40,380 bases of DNA, taken from contig JALWRH010000109.1 in assembly GCA_026994195.1 (NCBI GenBank), positions 1-40,380 on the forward strand. Direction: 5' to 3'. Every line of letters begins with the position of its first letter. The stretch's first letter is position 1. Below the pieces are notes generated by a model. That model made no database searches, was not told the origin of the DNA, and was given only the letters and a program-made list of their open reading frames with translations. The position numbers and the translations under genes are program-made. The DNA comes from Sedimenticola sp. (GTDB lineage: Bacteria; Pseudomonadota; Gammaproteobacteria; Chromatiales; Chromatiaceae). Below, piece by piece: positions 1 to 8,090 of this stretch.

Positions 1-144
1 ATACCCGGGGAAAACTGGTGCTGATGACAGGCTGATCAGCGCCCTGTCCCGGTAGAAAACCGCCCGAGAGAATGGATGCGATACATTCCGAGCAGGGCAG
101 GCTGCCCCCATCCGCTCCCTGGCCTTGCAGGCTAATGCCTGGAA

Positions 145-1332
145 TCAGGCTCCCTCTGTTCGGATATGGGTGATCCACTGGCCAGCCTGGCGCTTGGATT
201 TCTTGTATTTGAGCGCCTTGCTGAAAGTGGCCAGGGCGCTCTGCTTCTTACCCGACTCGTACAGAGCCATGCCCTTGAGCATATAGGCATCTCCCGGATT
301 CTTCAGTCCCCCTGCGGCCAGAGCCTTGTTGGAAAGCTCAATGACTTTCTTCCAGTTTTCCTTGTCTGTGTACAGCTGCGCCAGGCGCAGGTAGAGAATG
401 CCTTTCTCCTGGGCATCCGCCGCGGCCTGGAGCTCACGCAGGGCTGCATCGGTTTCCTTGGCGCGCATCCAGGCCTCACCCAGCTTCTGCAGGTTTTTGC
501 CTGTACGGGGGATGCGCCCGGCCTTCATTTCAGCATCCAGAATCTTTGCGGCTTTATAAGGAATACCCTGCAACAAATACATGTTGACCAGGTTCATGAG
601 CTCGCGCTCTTTTTCCAGCATGCCTTGTTTGTGGGCAAGCTCCAGTACAGCCAGGGCGCGGCGGTTTTTCTTCAGAGTGAAATACACGCCGGAAAGCTGG
701 TTCCAGTACTGTTTCTTCTCCGGCCAGTAAGCCACCATGGTTTCCAGCACCTTGGCGGCCTCGGCGTACTGCTTTTGCTGGTAGAGCATGGACAGCAGCA
801 GCTGGTACCAGTTCTCACGAGGCTTGGTGGCCAGGCTGATGGCCTTGCGGATCTTGGGTATGGCCTTGTTGTAGTCCTTGAGCTGGGCGTAGATAGTGGC
901 GCCAAAAGCATAACTGTCCGCGGAGGGATTCTCCGCCGTGGTCAACCATTTTTCATAGGCTCTGGCGGAAGACTTCCAGTCATTTGCCGCGGCATAGAGC
1001 TGAGCCAGGTTGTAGCGCATGCTCTGCTGAACCTGATCCGGCAGCGTTTCGGTATTCAGCGCTTCATTGAAAGCCTTGATGGCTTTCTTGTACTGTTCCT
1101 GAGCGGCGTAGGCAAACCCGTAGGTCTGCATGACAGTGGCGTACTCATAACCGTTCTTGCGCACCCGGGGCAACAGCGCATCAAGACGCTTGAGGGCCTC
1201 CTTGTACTTGTTCTCGCCCATGAGTTCCTGAATGGTGGTCAGCCGCTTGTAGGTGCGTTCGCTGAGGGTGGCGGCAAAAGCCTGGCCACCCAGCAACAGC
1301 GCCACGAGGAACAATGCCTTGAATGCACGCAT
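145..1332 (-). CDS. Periplasmic TPR-repeat protein, last gene of TonB operon
   Basis: A 395-residue protein with an N-terminal signal peptide (basic MRAFK start, hydrophobic core, likely cleavage after GGQAFA near residue 20) followed almost entirely by helical tetratricopeptide-like repeats, for example YGFAYAAQEQYKKAIKAF and GMALYESGKKQSALATF. Its ATG overlaps the tonB stop by one base (TGATG), so translation is coupled. Known context: TPR proteins close TonB2-type clusters in Vibrio and Shewanella relatives, where they are thought to assist the periplasmic part of the TonB machinery. The TPR fold and export are seen in the sequence; the role in TonB function is inferred from position. No catalytic motif is visible. 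Confidence 0.88.
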   Translation of the reverse strand: MRAFKALFLVALLLGGQAFAATLSERTYKRLTTIQELMGENKYKEALKRLDALLPRVRKNGYEYATVMQTYGFAYAAQEQYKKAIKAFNEALNTETLPDQVQQSMRYNLAQLYAAANDWKSSARAYEKWLTTAENPSADSYAFGATIYAQLKDYNKAIPKIRKAISLATKPRENWYQLLLSMLYQQKQYAEAAKVLETMVAYWPEKKQYWNQLSGVYFTLKKNRRALAVLELAHKQGMLEKERELMNLVNMYLLQGIPYKAAKILDAEMKAGRIPRTGKNLQKLGEAWMRAKETDAALRELQAAADAQEKGILYLRLAQLYTDKENWKKVIELSNKALAAGGLKNPGDAYMLKGMALYESGKKQSALATFSKALKYKKSKRQAGQWITHIRTEGA

Positions 1333-1973
1333 CAGCCGTCCTCCGCCAGTTTGAATTCAATGGTCTGCACCGCCCGGCGTGGCACCGGTTTGCCATCGAC
1401 GATACGGGGTTTGAACTTCCATTTCAAAATGGCTCTCTTGGCAGCCCGATCGAACAGACGCCGGGGCTTGGAATCGAGCACCTTTACATCAGTTACAGTA
1501 CCCAATTCGGTAACGGTAAACTCGACTTTCACCCAGCCCTCCTTTCCGGCCAGGGCAGCTTTGCGGGGATAGCGGGGCGCAATCTTCACCAGAGGGATCA
1601 GCTCTCCGTCTCCCCGATGGGCACTAGTAGCACCACGCCCCACACCGCCGATGAAAGGCCCACCGGATACGCCTGAGGTGGACAGGCGGGGCATGTCCAT
1701 CTGCAGGTTGGGCATGGCAACCGTATCATTTTGTTCAACCTGTAACTCCGGAGGCGGAGGCGGCTCTTTGGGCAAAGGCGGCTTCTTGGGCACTACGCGC
1801 TTCTTTACCCGCACTTCAGAATCCCGCTTGAGACGCACGAAGTCCACCACGGAGTAGTCCTGCGTCTTGTTGATATCCCCCTTGCCCTGGCTGATCATGA
1901 AATGCATGGCGAAAAACAGCGCCAGGGAGACCAGCGCCGCCAGGATCATAGCAATGGGAAGGCGCAGCCACAT
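1332..1973 (-). CDS. tonB: TonB energy transducer
   Basis: A 213-residue TonB-family protein. An N-terminal transmembrane anchor (about residues 5-28) precedes a periplasmic proline/lysine-rich spacer (KKPPLPKEPPPPPEL, about residues 63-80). A C-terminal TonB domain (about residues 125-213) follows, with the family patterns PRYPRKAALAGKEGWVKVEF and AILKWKFKP. It transmits proton-motive-force energy from ExbB/ExbD to outer-membrane receptors by binding their TonB box. The gene starts one base after the exbD stop and overlaps the TPR gene by one base. The short spacer matches TonB2-type proteins rather than long E. coli TonB. The likely client is the receptor at 5281-7845. Confidence 0.95.
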   Translation of the reverse strand: MWLRLPIAMILAALVSLALFFAMHFMISQGKGDINKTQDYSVVDFVRLKRDSEVRVKKRVVPKKPPLPKEPPPPPELQVEQNDTVAMPNLQMDMPRLSTSGVSGGPFIGGVGRGATSAHRGDGELIPLVKIAPRYPRKAALAGKEGWVKVEFTVTELGTVTDVKVLDSKPRRLFDRAAKRAILKWKFKPRIVDGKPVPRRAVQTIEFKLAEDG

Positions 1974-1974
1974 G

Positions 1975-2376
1975 TCAGTCTTTCACCGCGGCAATAGAAA
2001 CATTCAATATGCCTGCCAGATGCACCTGGTCCATGACCTGCACCAGCAGTCCGTTCTTGGAATCCTTGTCTGCCTGGATGACCACGGAAGCCTCCGGACT
2101 TTCCGCCTTGAGGCGCTCTACGTTGGCGCGCACAGCACGAATATCCACCTGGCGCTTGTCCATCCAGATCTCATCGTTGGCGGTGATGGCAATAAGGATG
2201 TTGCCATGCTCCTTGCGCTGCGCGGTGTTGGCGCTGGGACGGTTCACGTCCACGCCGGATTCCTTGATAAAAGAGGTGGTAACGATGAAAAAGATCAGCA
2301 TGATGAACACGATGTCCATCAGGGGCGTCAGGTCGATCTGGGCTTCATCGTCTTCTTGACAGTATCTGCGTCTCAT
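1975..2376 (-). CDS. exbD: ExbD-type biopolymer transport protein
   Basis: A 133-residue ExbD/TolR protein. The start is the ATG at 2376 (MRRRYCQEDDEAQ); an open frame continues further upstream but only antisense-like sequence lies there, and this ATG gives the normal ExbD length and a 4-base ATGA overlap with exbB. One transmembrane helix (about residues 18-40, PLMDIVFIMLIFFIVTTSF) carries the conserved proton-pathway aspartate, Asp21, followed by a periplasmic ExbD domain. It forms the inner-membrane motor with ExbB and energises TonB. The short cytoplasmic tail and Asp position match the family. Confidence 0.94.
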   Translation of the reverse strand: MRRRYCQEDDEAQIDLTPLMDIVFIMLIFFIVTTSFIKESGVDVNRPSANTAQRKEHGNILIAITANDEIWMDKRQVDIRAVRANVERLKAESPEASVVIQADKDSKNGLLVQVMDQVHLAGILNVSIAAVKD

Positions 2377-2930
2377 TGGTCTCTCACCGCTTTGGTGTCT
2401 GATATCTGGATGTTGTCTGCCGCGATCTGGGTCAGATAATCCGCATGGAACTTGAGGCGTGCGCTGAAATACAGGCCGGACAGGGCCACCACCATGCCCG
2501 CCATGGTGGGGATGGTGGCCATGGAGATGCCGGAGGCCATGAGGCGGGCATTGCCGCTGCCGGTAATGGCCATGATGTCGAACACTTGCACCATACCGAA
2601 TACCGTGCCCAGCAGCCCCATGAGCGGGCAAAGGGCCACCAGGGTATTGAGCAGGATCAGTCCGCGATGCAGCTGCGCGGAAATACGGGAAATCAGCTCA
2701 TCGCGGATACGGTGCGCGTACCAGCTGTGATGGTCCGAACGCTGATTCCACTGGGCTACGGCATCTTTTACCAGGCGGGGATAAGTCAGGCGCAGGAACC
2801 AGTAACGCTCGATGATGAGTATCCACATCATGAAAGCAGTGGCCAGTATGATCCACAATACCGGCCCTCCCGCCTCCATGAAATCACGGATGCTCTCGAG
2901 AATCCCGATCAACGCATACTTGATGTTCAT
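2373..2930 (-). CDS. exbB: ExbB/TolQ/MotA-type proton channel protein
   Basis: A 185-residue protein of the MotA/TolQ/ExbB family with three predicted membrane segments: an N-terminal one (about residues 18-42, PVLWIILATAFMMWILII) and a C-terminal pair with the conserved LCPLMGLLGTVFGMVQVF and ATIPTMAGMVVALSGLYF. It forms the inner-membrane pentameric channel partnering ExbD. Its stop overlaps the exbD start by four bases. It is the second ExbB-like gene of the operon, as expected for TonB2 systems that pair a small ExbB2 with a larger TtpC. A 52-base gap separates it from the upstream TtpC-like gene, the largest gap in the operon. Confidence 0.93.
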   Translation of the reverse strand: MNIKYALIGILESIRDFMEAGGPVLWIILATAFMMWILIIERYWFLRLTYPRLVKDAVAQWNQRSDHHSWYAHRIRDELISRISAQLHRGLILLNTLVALCPLMGLLGTVFGMVQVFDIMAITGSGNARLMASGISMATIPTMAGMVVALSGLYFSARLKFHADYLTQIAADNIQISDTKAVRDQ

Positions 2931-2982
2931 GGTCTAAGCCACCCTCTCCCGGGGACAGGAACCGGGACACGCATTCAAGGCA

Positions 2983-4329
2983 TTACTTGCCATGCAGTTT
3001 CTCCGCATGACGGGCGATGATGCCCGCGCTTTGCTCTTCGAGAACCTGCACCAGGGATTTGCTGCGCGCTGACACGATGGCATGCAGGAATGTCAGAGGA
3101 ATCGCCGCAATCAGACCCAGTACGGTTGTGATCAGCGCCTGGGAGATGCCACCGGCCATGAGCTTGGGATCACCCGTACCAAACAACGTTATGGTCTGGA
3201 AGGTCTGGATCATGCCGGTAACCGTACCGAGCAGACCCAGCAGGGGCGCGATAACCGCGAGGATCTTGAGAATGGACAAGCCACGTTGCAGCTTGGGCAC
3301 TTCCTTGACCACAGCTTCGTCCACTTTGCGTTCCAGAGTCTCCAGATCAGCGTCCTGATTCTCGTACCAGGACAACAGCACCCGGCCAAGAGGATTGTTC
3401 TTTTTCGGCTGATCAGCATGTTTCAGCTGCGCACGCACCTTCATGCCGGTAACACCCAGGGCGATGAGGCGGTAAAGGGCGAGGAGGAATCCGAAGATGG
3501 CCAGGCCGATAATGATGTAACCGACCTCCTTGCCCTGGGCGATGCGCTCCTTCAGATCCGGGGCCTGCACCAGCAGGCTGAGAATCGAACCGCGGGAAGG
3601 ATCCACGGCCATGGGCACTATGCCACTGGTGGCCTTCTGCAAATCCTCCGCCAGCTTGGTAAAGCGCCGCGCAGGCTGGCGGGGCAGCACGATGAGCTGA
3701 TCTGTCTCCGTCAGGTAACGCAGGAACTTGCCATTGGACACGGAATTGAACACACCGACCCGCACCACTTCCTGTTTGCTTTCGGTACCATCCACGGCAA
3801 CCACTGAATCCTGATAGCGGACCACCTTGCCGGATTCGGTCATTTCATGCTGCATCTGGTACCAGAGCTCTTCCAGCTCGGGAATGGACGGCAGCTTCTT
3901 TTCACTGGTCATTTCAGCCAGCTTCTTGGTTCGTCCCGGATACTGGGAGGACACCAGGGAAGCGTCCAGAATGCCTGCTACGTCGCCGGCCACCTGGCGC
4001 ACCACGCCAAACAGCTCACCCAGGTTGCCCTGACGCCGTTCCAGGGTTTCCTCGGCTTCGGCCAGTTTCTGCTCATTCTCGTCGAACTGCTGCTTGAGCT
4101 TTTCACCGCGGGCCTTTTCTGCAGCGAGCTTGGCTCGGGCAGCGGCCAGCAGTTCCGCCTGCTTGGCCTTGTTCTTGAGGAATTCGGCTTCACGTTGTTT
4201 GTTCAGCCGTGCTTCCTGTGCTTTGGCCTGTTTGACCTGTTTCAGGAGAGTATCGAGATCGGTAGCCTGTGCGGAGGAAAATGCCACAAAAACTGCTGTC
4301 AGAATCAGGAATATGCTCAGTCGTTTCAT
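2983..4329 (-). CDS. TtpC-like large ExbB-family protein with periplasmic coiled coil
   Basis: A 448-residue protein. A signal peptide (MKRLSIFLILTAVFVAFSSAQA) is followed by a long charged coiled coil (about residues 25-105, rich in Lys/Glu/Ala), a periplasmic domain, and a C-terminal MotA/TolQ/ExbB domain with three membrane segments near residues 268-292, 352-378 and 392-420 (APLLGLLGTVTGMIQTF motif). This architecture is that of TtpC, the extra inner-membrane component required by Vibrio TonB2 systems. It begins within the stop of the DUF3450 gene (ATGA overlap), so both are translationally coupled. The domain order is seen directly; the TtpC equivalence rests on architecture and synteny. 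Confidence 0.9.
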   Translation of the reverse strand: MKRLSIFLILTAVFVAFSSAQATDLDTLLKQVKQAKAQEARLNKQREAEFLKNKAKQAELLAAARAKLAAEKARGEKLKQQFDENEQKLAEAEETLERRQGNLGELFGVVRQVAGDVAGILDASLVSSQYPGRTKKLAEMTSEKKLPSIPELEELWYQMQHEMTESGKVVRYQDSVVAVDGTESKQEVVRVGVFNSVSNGKFLRYLTETDQLIVLPRQPARRFTKLAEDLQKATSGIVPMAVDPSRGSILSLLVQAPDLKERIAQGKEVGYIIIGLAIFGFLLALYRLIALGVTGMKVRAQLKHADQPKKNNPLGRVLLSWYENQDADLETLERKVDEAVVKEVPKLQRGLSILKILAVIAPLLGLLGTVTGMIQTFQTITLFGTGDPKLMAGGISQALITTVLGLIAAIPLTFLHAIVSARSKSLVQVLEEQSAGIIARHAEKLHGK

Positions 4330-5108
4330 TGGGCTTTCTCCGGCGCGGAAACAGGCAGTTTGATGAGATCCGGCGGCGCCTGCTTACGGGCGATGCGCAG
4401 TCCCAGCATGGCGGGCTTGCGGTATTCTTCTCCCAGCACCTGCCAGGCCCGTTTCTTATTGTCCCAGACGGCAGTTTCTTTCTTATCCAGGGTCTGGTAC
4501 ATGAGCGTCATGCGGCCGATACGCAGAAAATCCACGGATCGTTTCTTTCCATTGGTGGTGATATCCGCGGTATAAGCCTCTATCGTGCGGCCGTATTCCA
4601 TTTCCACCTGATAGGCTTCCATGATACGCCGGTATTTTTCAGATACCGTTACATCCGCACGATCCAAAAGCGCTTTGAGTTCCTCAATGCGCTTGTTCCG
4701 CTCTTCCTGAAGAAAGGGCACATCCAACGCCACAAATTTCTCCAGGGTATCCACCATGCGTTCCATGAGAGGGATGACGCCCTGATTGGTGGTATCGATT
4801 TCGAGCAGTTCCTTGTCGATGCCGGCCAACTCTTCGTTCTGTGATTCGACCAGGCGGGCTACCTGATCATTGTAACCTTTGAGCGCATCATACTGCCGCA
4901 TGGTGAGCTTGTATTCGGTGAGCATCTGCTCAGTCTTGTCAGCGACGCTGTCGATTTTCTTCTGCGAGGCAGCGGCCGCCTTTTCCGCAGAGGCCTGTAT
5001 GCCCACAGCAGACTTGAGTTTTTGCTTGTTTCCTGCCGCCTGGGCGCCAGTACCCAGAATCAGACCCAGCATACATGCCAGCAGCAGGGTTTTCGCATTT
5101 CGTACCAT
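4326..5108 (-). CDS. DUF3450 periplasmic coiled-coil protein, first gene of TonB operon
   Basis: A 260-residue protein. I chose the ATG at 5108 (MVRNAKTLLLACMLGLILG) because it gives a proper signal peptide and has AAGGTG eight bases upstream; the frame stays open for 18 more codons with no sensible signal sequence. After cleavage near GAQA the protein is mostly charged helix (KAAAASQKKIDSVADKTEQML...), then a small C-terminal part. DUF3450 proteins are the recurrent first gene of TonB2-type operons in gammaproteobacteria, with unknown biochemical function. The gene ends inside the start codon of the TtpC-like gene. Confidence 0.85.
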   Translation of the reverse strand: MVRNAKTLLLACMLGLILGTGAQAAGNKQKLKSAVGIQASAEKAAAASQKKIDSVADKTEQMLTEYKLTMRQYDALKGYNDQVARLVESQNEELAGIDKELLEIDTTNQGVIPLMERMVDTLEKFVALDVPFLQEERNKRIEELKALLDRADVTVSEKYRRIMEAYQVEMEYGRTIEAYTADITTNGKKRSVDFLRIGRMTLMYQTLDKKETAVWDNKKRAWQVLGEEYRKPAMLGLRIARKQAPPDLIKLPVSAPEKAQ

Positions 5109-5176
5109 AACAGCACCTTGAGTTTGAAGTGATTTGCCGCTGGACAACGCGGCTCCATGCATACGGTGAAAAAGCG

Positions 5177-5205
5177 ATTATGCGTTCACCCGCAATACAT
5201 GACAA
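5177..5205 (-). promoter_or_regulatory. Probable sigma70 promoter of the TonB operon
   Basis: On the minus strand a TTGTCA (5205-5200) and a CATAAT (5182-5177) are separated by exactly 17 bases. Transcription would start near 5170, about 60 bases before the DUF3450 start at 5108. It is the best -35/-10 pair in the gap. No operator such as a Fur box was recognised next to it. Confidence 0.5.
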
Positions 5206-5221
5206 GTGGTAATGCCTAGAA

Positions 5222-5260
5222 AAGGCAGACCCCGGACAATATGCGTCCGGGGTCTGCTTT
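5222..5260 (-). terminator. Intrinsic terminator after the TonB-dependent receptor gene
   Basis: A perfect 13-base inverted repeat (5225-5237 GCAGACCCCGGAC and 5245-5257 GTCCGGGGTCTGC) with a 7-base loop. It is extended by A/T pairs, so the minus-strand transcript ends in CTTTTCT. It sits about 20 bases beyond the receptor stop at 5281 and isolates the receptor transcript from the TonB operon. The plus-strand side has a short T run, so it could work in both directions. Confidence 0.8.
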
Positions 5261-5280
5261 ATACACCTACACCAAAGCCC

Positions 5281-7845
5281 TTAGAAGCGTTGCTTGTAGG
5301 TCAGACTCCATACACGGCCGTCGATGGGATACAGCGGATAGAAATTGCTTGCATCATCCACGGAAGTATCGATGGGGGGATCTTCCTCGAAGGCGTTCTG
5401 GATACCCAGGGTGATATCGCCATCCCAACCTGCATGGTAGGTGAAGGTGAAATCATTCTGAGTATAGCTGTCGATATTGTGCGGATCAGCATCCATACCG
5501 GCAGTCCAGTTGATGACCCAGCCTACGGTGAAGTCTTTTACGTCCCAACGGACGACACCCTGGACACGATCCTGAGGCTGACCCCAGTCGCCAATGATGT
5601 CGACCTTCTTCACATCCGGTGAACCCTGGAACTGGTACTCATTGATGTGCGCCCAGGTGATTTCCGGCTTGAGCACACCCCACTCACCAATATCCCAGGT
5701 GTAGCGTGCGCTGATATCAACACCGCTGACTTCACGAGTGGCCACGTTGGCGGTAACGTATTTCAGCAGAGTGATATTGCCATTGGCATCCCGCTCGATA
5801 CTGGTGCCTGATGGCAGGCCAATGCCGTCACGCTCAAAATTGAGCAGTGTCTGCGGGCCGATAGTGGAAACCACATTGTCGATACTGACATTGTAGTAGT
5901 TGGCTTCCAGCGTCAGATCCTCGATGGGATCCCAGACAGCGCCCAGATTCCAGGAATCAGAAGTTTCAGCTTCCAGATCCGGGTTACCGCCGGACAAGGC
6001 ATTAACCTGCTGAGTAGGACACTGGTCTGCTGGAATGCCATTCAAAGAACACTGGGTCCAGTCTTTGACGAAAGGATGGTCTTCTGCGCCTGCCGCATAA
6101 AGATCGATCATGGCCGGTGCGCGGAAACCTTCGCTCCAGCTGGCGCGCAGCAACAGGTTGTCCATGGGCTGCCAACGAACTTTCAGCTGAGGAGAGGTTT
6201 CACTGCCGAAGTCGCTGTAATGGTCGTAGCGCAGAGCAGCACTCAACTCCAGGCTGTCCAGTACAGGGAACTGCGCCTCGCCGTAAATGGCGTACTGCTG
6301 ACGGTCACCTTTACTGGAGCCGCCGGAACTGCCGATGACATTGTGCGCACGGCGTTCAGCATCATAGATATCCCGGTAGTCTTCATCACGATATTCATAG
6401 CCTGCCGCCCAGCCGATGTTGCCACCAGACAGTTCGAAAGACGTTTCACCGGTCAGGTTGATGCCGGTGCTGAAGTACTTGTTCTGTACATCACGGGAAG
6501 TGTCATGACGCATGCGCTCCATGGCAGCCAGGTGGTCGGGATCCTGTGAGAACGGATCCAGGAAATTGTAGTTGCCCTCCAGGACTTCCTGGGTGGCCTG
6601 GCTGTCCAGGATGTAGTTACGGCCGATGATGTCGGAATCGTAGAGGTTGTAACGAACATAGGCGTCATAGTCTATATCCCAGACCGTGCCCTTCACGCCC
6701 AGCGTGGTGTCCCACTGCCAGTTAGTGGCGGTATCGTCACGAGGACCGAAGGCAGCGAAGCGGTGCAGCATGAAAATGGGCTCACCCGGTACCGGGTTGC
6801 CCGGGGCTTCGCCAGGCACGAACATGAAGCCAACCGCCGGCGCGTAACGGCCGAAAGACTCTACCCGGGAGATCAGGTTCTGGGCATAGATGGTGGTGTC
6901 ATTGTTGACTTCGTAGTCCAGATACAAGAACGCGTTGGCACGTTTCAAGTCGTTGGTTTCAGCAGAAACATTGGCATAGGGGTAGGTACAGACATCTTCG
7001 CCAAAGTAGCTGTATACGCCGGAGTACACGGGGGGATCACAGGGACCCAGCACTTCGAAACGGCCATCGGTAAAGGCATGATAGACCGTGTTGCCGAAAA
7101 TACTGATGCCTGATGTGGTCAGATAGTCCTTGCCATCACCGAAATCGGTCTTGGACCAATCGCGGTCACGGGAGTAAATGATGTCCTTGTGGCGGTATTC
7201 GAGAGTGGCAATGTAGTTGCCCTTTCCGTAAGAACCACCCGCAGCAAAGCTTCCACCTTCGGCATCTGCACCGGGCAGACTGGGACGCTCTACAGTGGCC
7301 GTCATTTCAACGCCTTCGTAGTCTTTGCGCAGGATGATGTTGATAACACCACCAATGGCTTCAGAACCATATACGGCTGAAGCACTGTCCTTGAGGATCT
7401 CGATGCGCTCTACAGCCGCCAGAGGCAGGATGTTCAAATCAACACCCGTGCCGCCAGTTACCGGCGAAGCCGGAGCACGACGACCATTGATCAGCACCAG
7501 TGTACGTGAGGAACCCAAGCCCCGCAGGTCTACCAGAGACTGGGACTGAAAGGTGTTGCCAGAGGTTTCACGGAAGGAACCAAAGCTGTTGTAAGGCGTC
7601 TGACGCAGTACATCAGCTACAGACTGCAGGCCGCTCAATTCGATGTCTTCACGGGAAATGACCGCTACCGGGCTGGCACCTTCGATATCGATCTGCTTGA
7701 TATGAGAACCTGTGACCTCTTCTTTTTCAAGCTTGACCGCTTCTTCTTCAGCGCTGGCCATGCCACTCAGCAGCAACCCCGATGCGACAACGCCGCTGCA
7801 AGCCAGATGAATGGCTGCGCTCAAAGTCTTTCGCTTGTTGAACAT
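5281..7845 (-). CDS. TonB-dependent outer-membrane receptor
   Basis: An 854-residue receptor. A signal peptide (MFNKRKTLSAAIHLACSG..., cleavage near GMASA, residue 32) is followed by a TonB-box-like EEVTGSHIK stretch. The plug domain (about residues 45-170) contains LVDLRGLGSSRTLVLINGRR and GSEAIGGVINIILRK. A 22-strand-type barrel follows with receptor C-terminal motifs (SWSEGFRAPAMIDLYA, NPDLEAETSDSWNLG) and a terminal phenylalanine (YKQRF) typical of outer-membrane insertion. AGGAGA lies eight bases before the ATG. It is divergent from a secreted S9 peptidase. Peptides are therefore the likely substrate (inference); no siderophore- or heme-specific motif was seen. Energy presumably comes from the TonB operon just downstream. 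Confidence 0.93.
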   Translation of the reverse strand: MFNKRKTLSAAIHLACSGVVASGLLLSGMASAEEEAVKLEKEEVTGSHIKQIDIEGASPVAVISREDIELSGLQSVADVLRQTPYNSFGSFRETSGNTFQSQSLVDLRGLGSSRTLVLINGRRAPASPVTGGTGVDLNILPLAAVERIEILKDSASAVYGSEAIGGVINIILRKDYEGVEMTATVERPSLPGADAEGGSFAAGGSYGKGNYIATLEYRHKDIIYSRDRDWSKTDFGDGKDYLTTSGISIFGNTVYHAFTDGRFEVLGPCDPPVYSGVYSYFGEDVCTYPYANVSAETNDLKRANAFLYLDYEVNNDTTIYAQNLISRVESFGRYAPAVGFMFVPGEAPGNPVPGEPIFMLHRFAAFGPRDDTATNWQWDTTLGVKGTVWDIDYDAYVRYNLYDSDIIGRNYILDSQATQEVLEGNYNFLDPFSQDPDHLAAMERMRHDTSRDVQNKYFSTGINLTGETSFELSGGNIGWAAGYEYRDEDYRDIYDAERRAHNVIGSSGGSSKGDRQQYAIYGEAQFPVLDSLELSAALRYDHYSDFGSETSPQLKVRWQPMDNLLLRASWSEGFRAPAMIDLYAAGAEDHPFVKDWTQCSLNGIPADQCPTQQVNALSGGNPDLEAETSDSWNLGAVWDPIEDLTLEANYYNVSIDNVVSTIGPQTLLNFERDGIGLPSGTSIERDANGNITLLKYVTANVATREVSGVDISARYTWDIGEWGVLKPEITWAHINEYQFQGSPDVKKVDIIGDWGQPQDRVQGVVRWDVKDFTVGWVINWTAGMDADPHNIDSYTQNDFTFTYHAGWDGDITLGIQNAFEEDPPIDTSVDDASNFYPLYPIDGRVWSLTYKQRF

Positions 7846-7939
7846 TACATTTCTCCTAGAGAATTTGGTGTAAAGCAGTGGAGTTTGTTATTGTGACCTC
7901 CACCGGCCTTAGCGGGCAGTAATACACTCGCATAGCGGC

Positions 7940-7969
7940 ATTTTATAGTGGTTTTTTCCACCCTTGCAA
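7940..7969 (-). promoter_or_regulatory. Probable promoter of the TonB-dependent receptor gene
   Basis: The minus strand reads TTGCAA (7969-7964), 16 bases, then TATAAA (7947-7942); TAAAAT (7945-7940) at 18 bases is an equal alternative. The distance to the receptor start at 7845 leaves a leader of roughly 85 bases. A second TTGCAA copy stands 11 bases away at 7975-7980. Confidence 0.45.
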
Positions 7970-8055
7970 CAAAATTGCAACACTTGGGCAGAAAAATACC
8001 CAAACCGGCCTAGAAGTAGCGGGCTAAAACAAAATGGACAGCCACGTATATGGCT

Positions 8056-8075
8056 GATATTTCAGGATAAATATC
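8056..8075. repeat. Perfect inverted repeat directly before the S9 peptidase ribosome site
   Basis: GATATTT (8056-8062) and AAATATC (8069-8075) flank a 6-base spacer. The right arm touches the AAAGG Shine-Dalgarno (8076-8080) of the gene starting at 8091. It could be an operator bound by a dimeric regulator, or a weak mRNA hairpin acting at translation initiation. A further interrupted palindrome, TTGGG-N10-CCCAA, lies at 7984-8003. Confidence 0.5.
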
Positions 8076-8090
8076 AAAGGTGTTACAAAA

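Noticed and set aside
26-48. Inverted repeat GACAGG/CCTGTC at the left edge as a terminator
   Set aside because: The stem is short, contains an inner palindrome and has no T-run; the neighbouring gene on the left is not visible.
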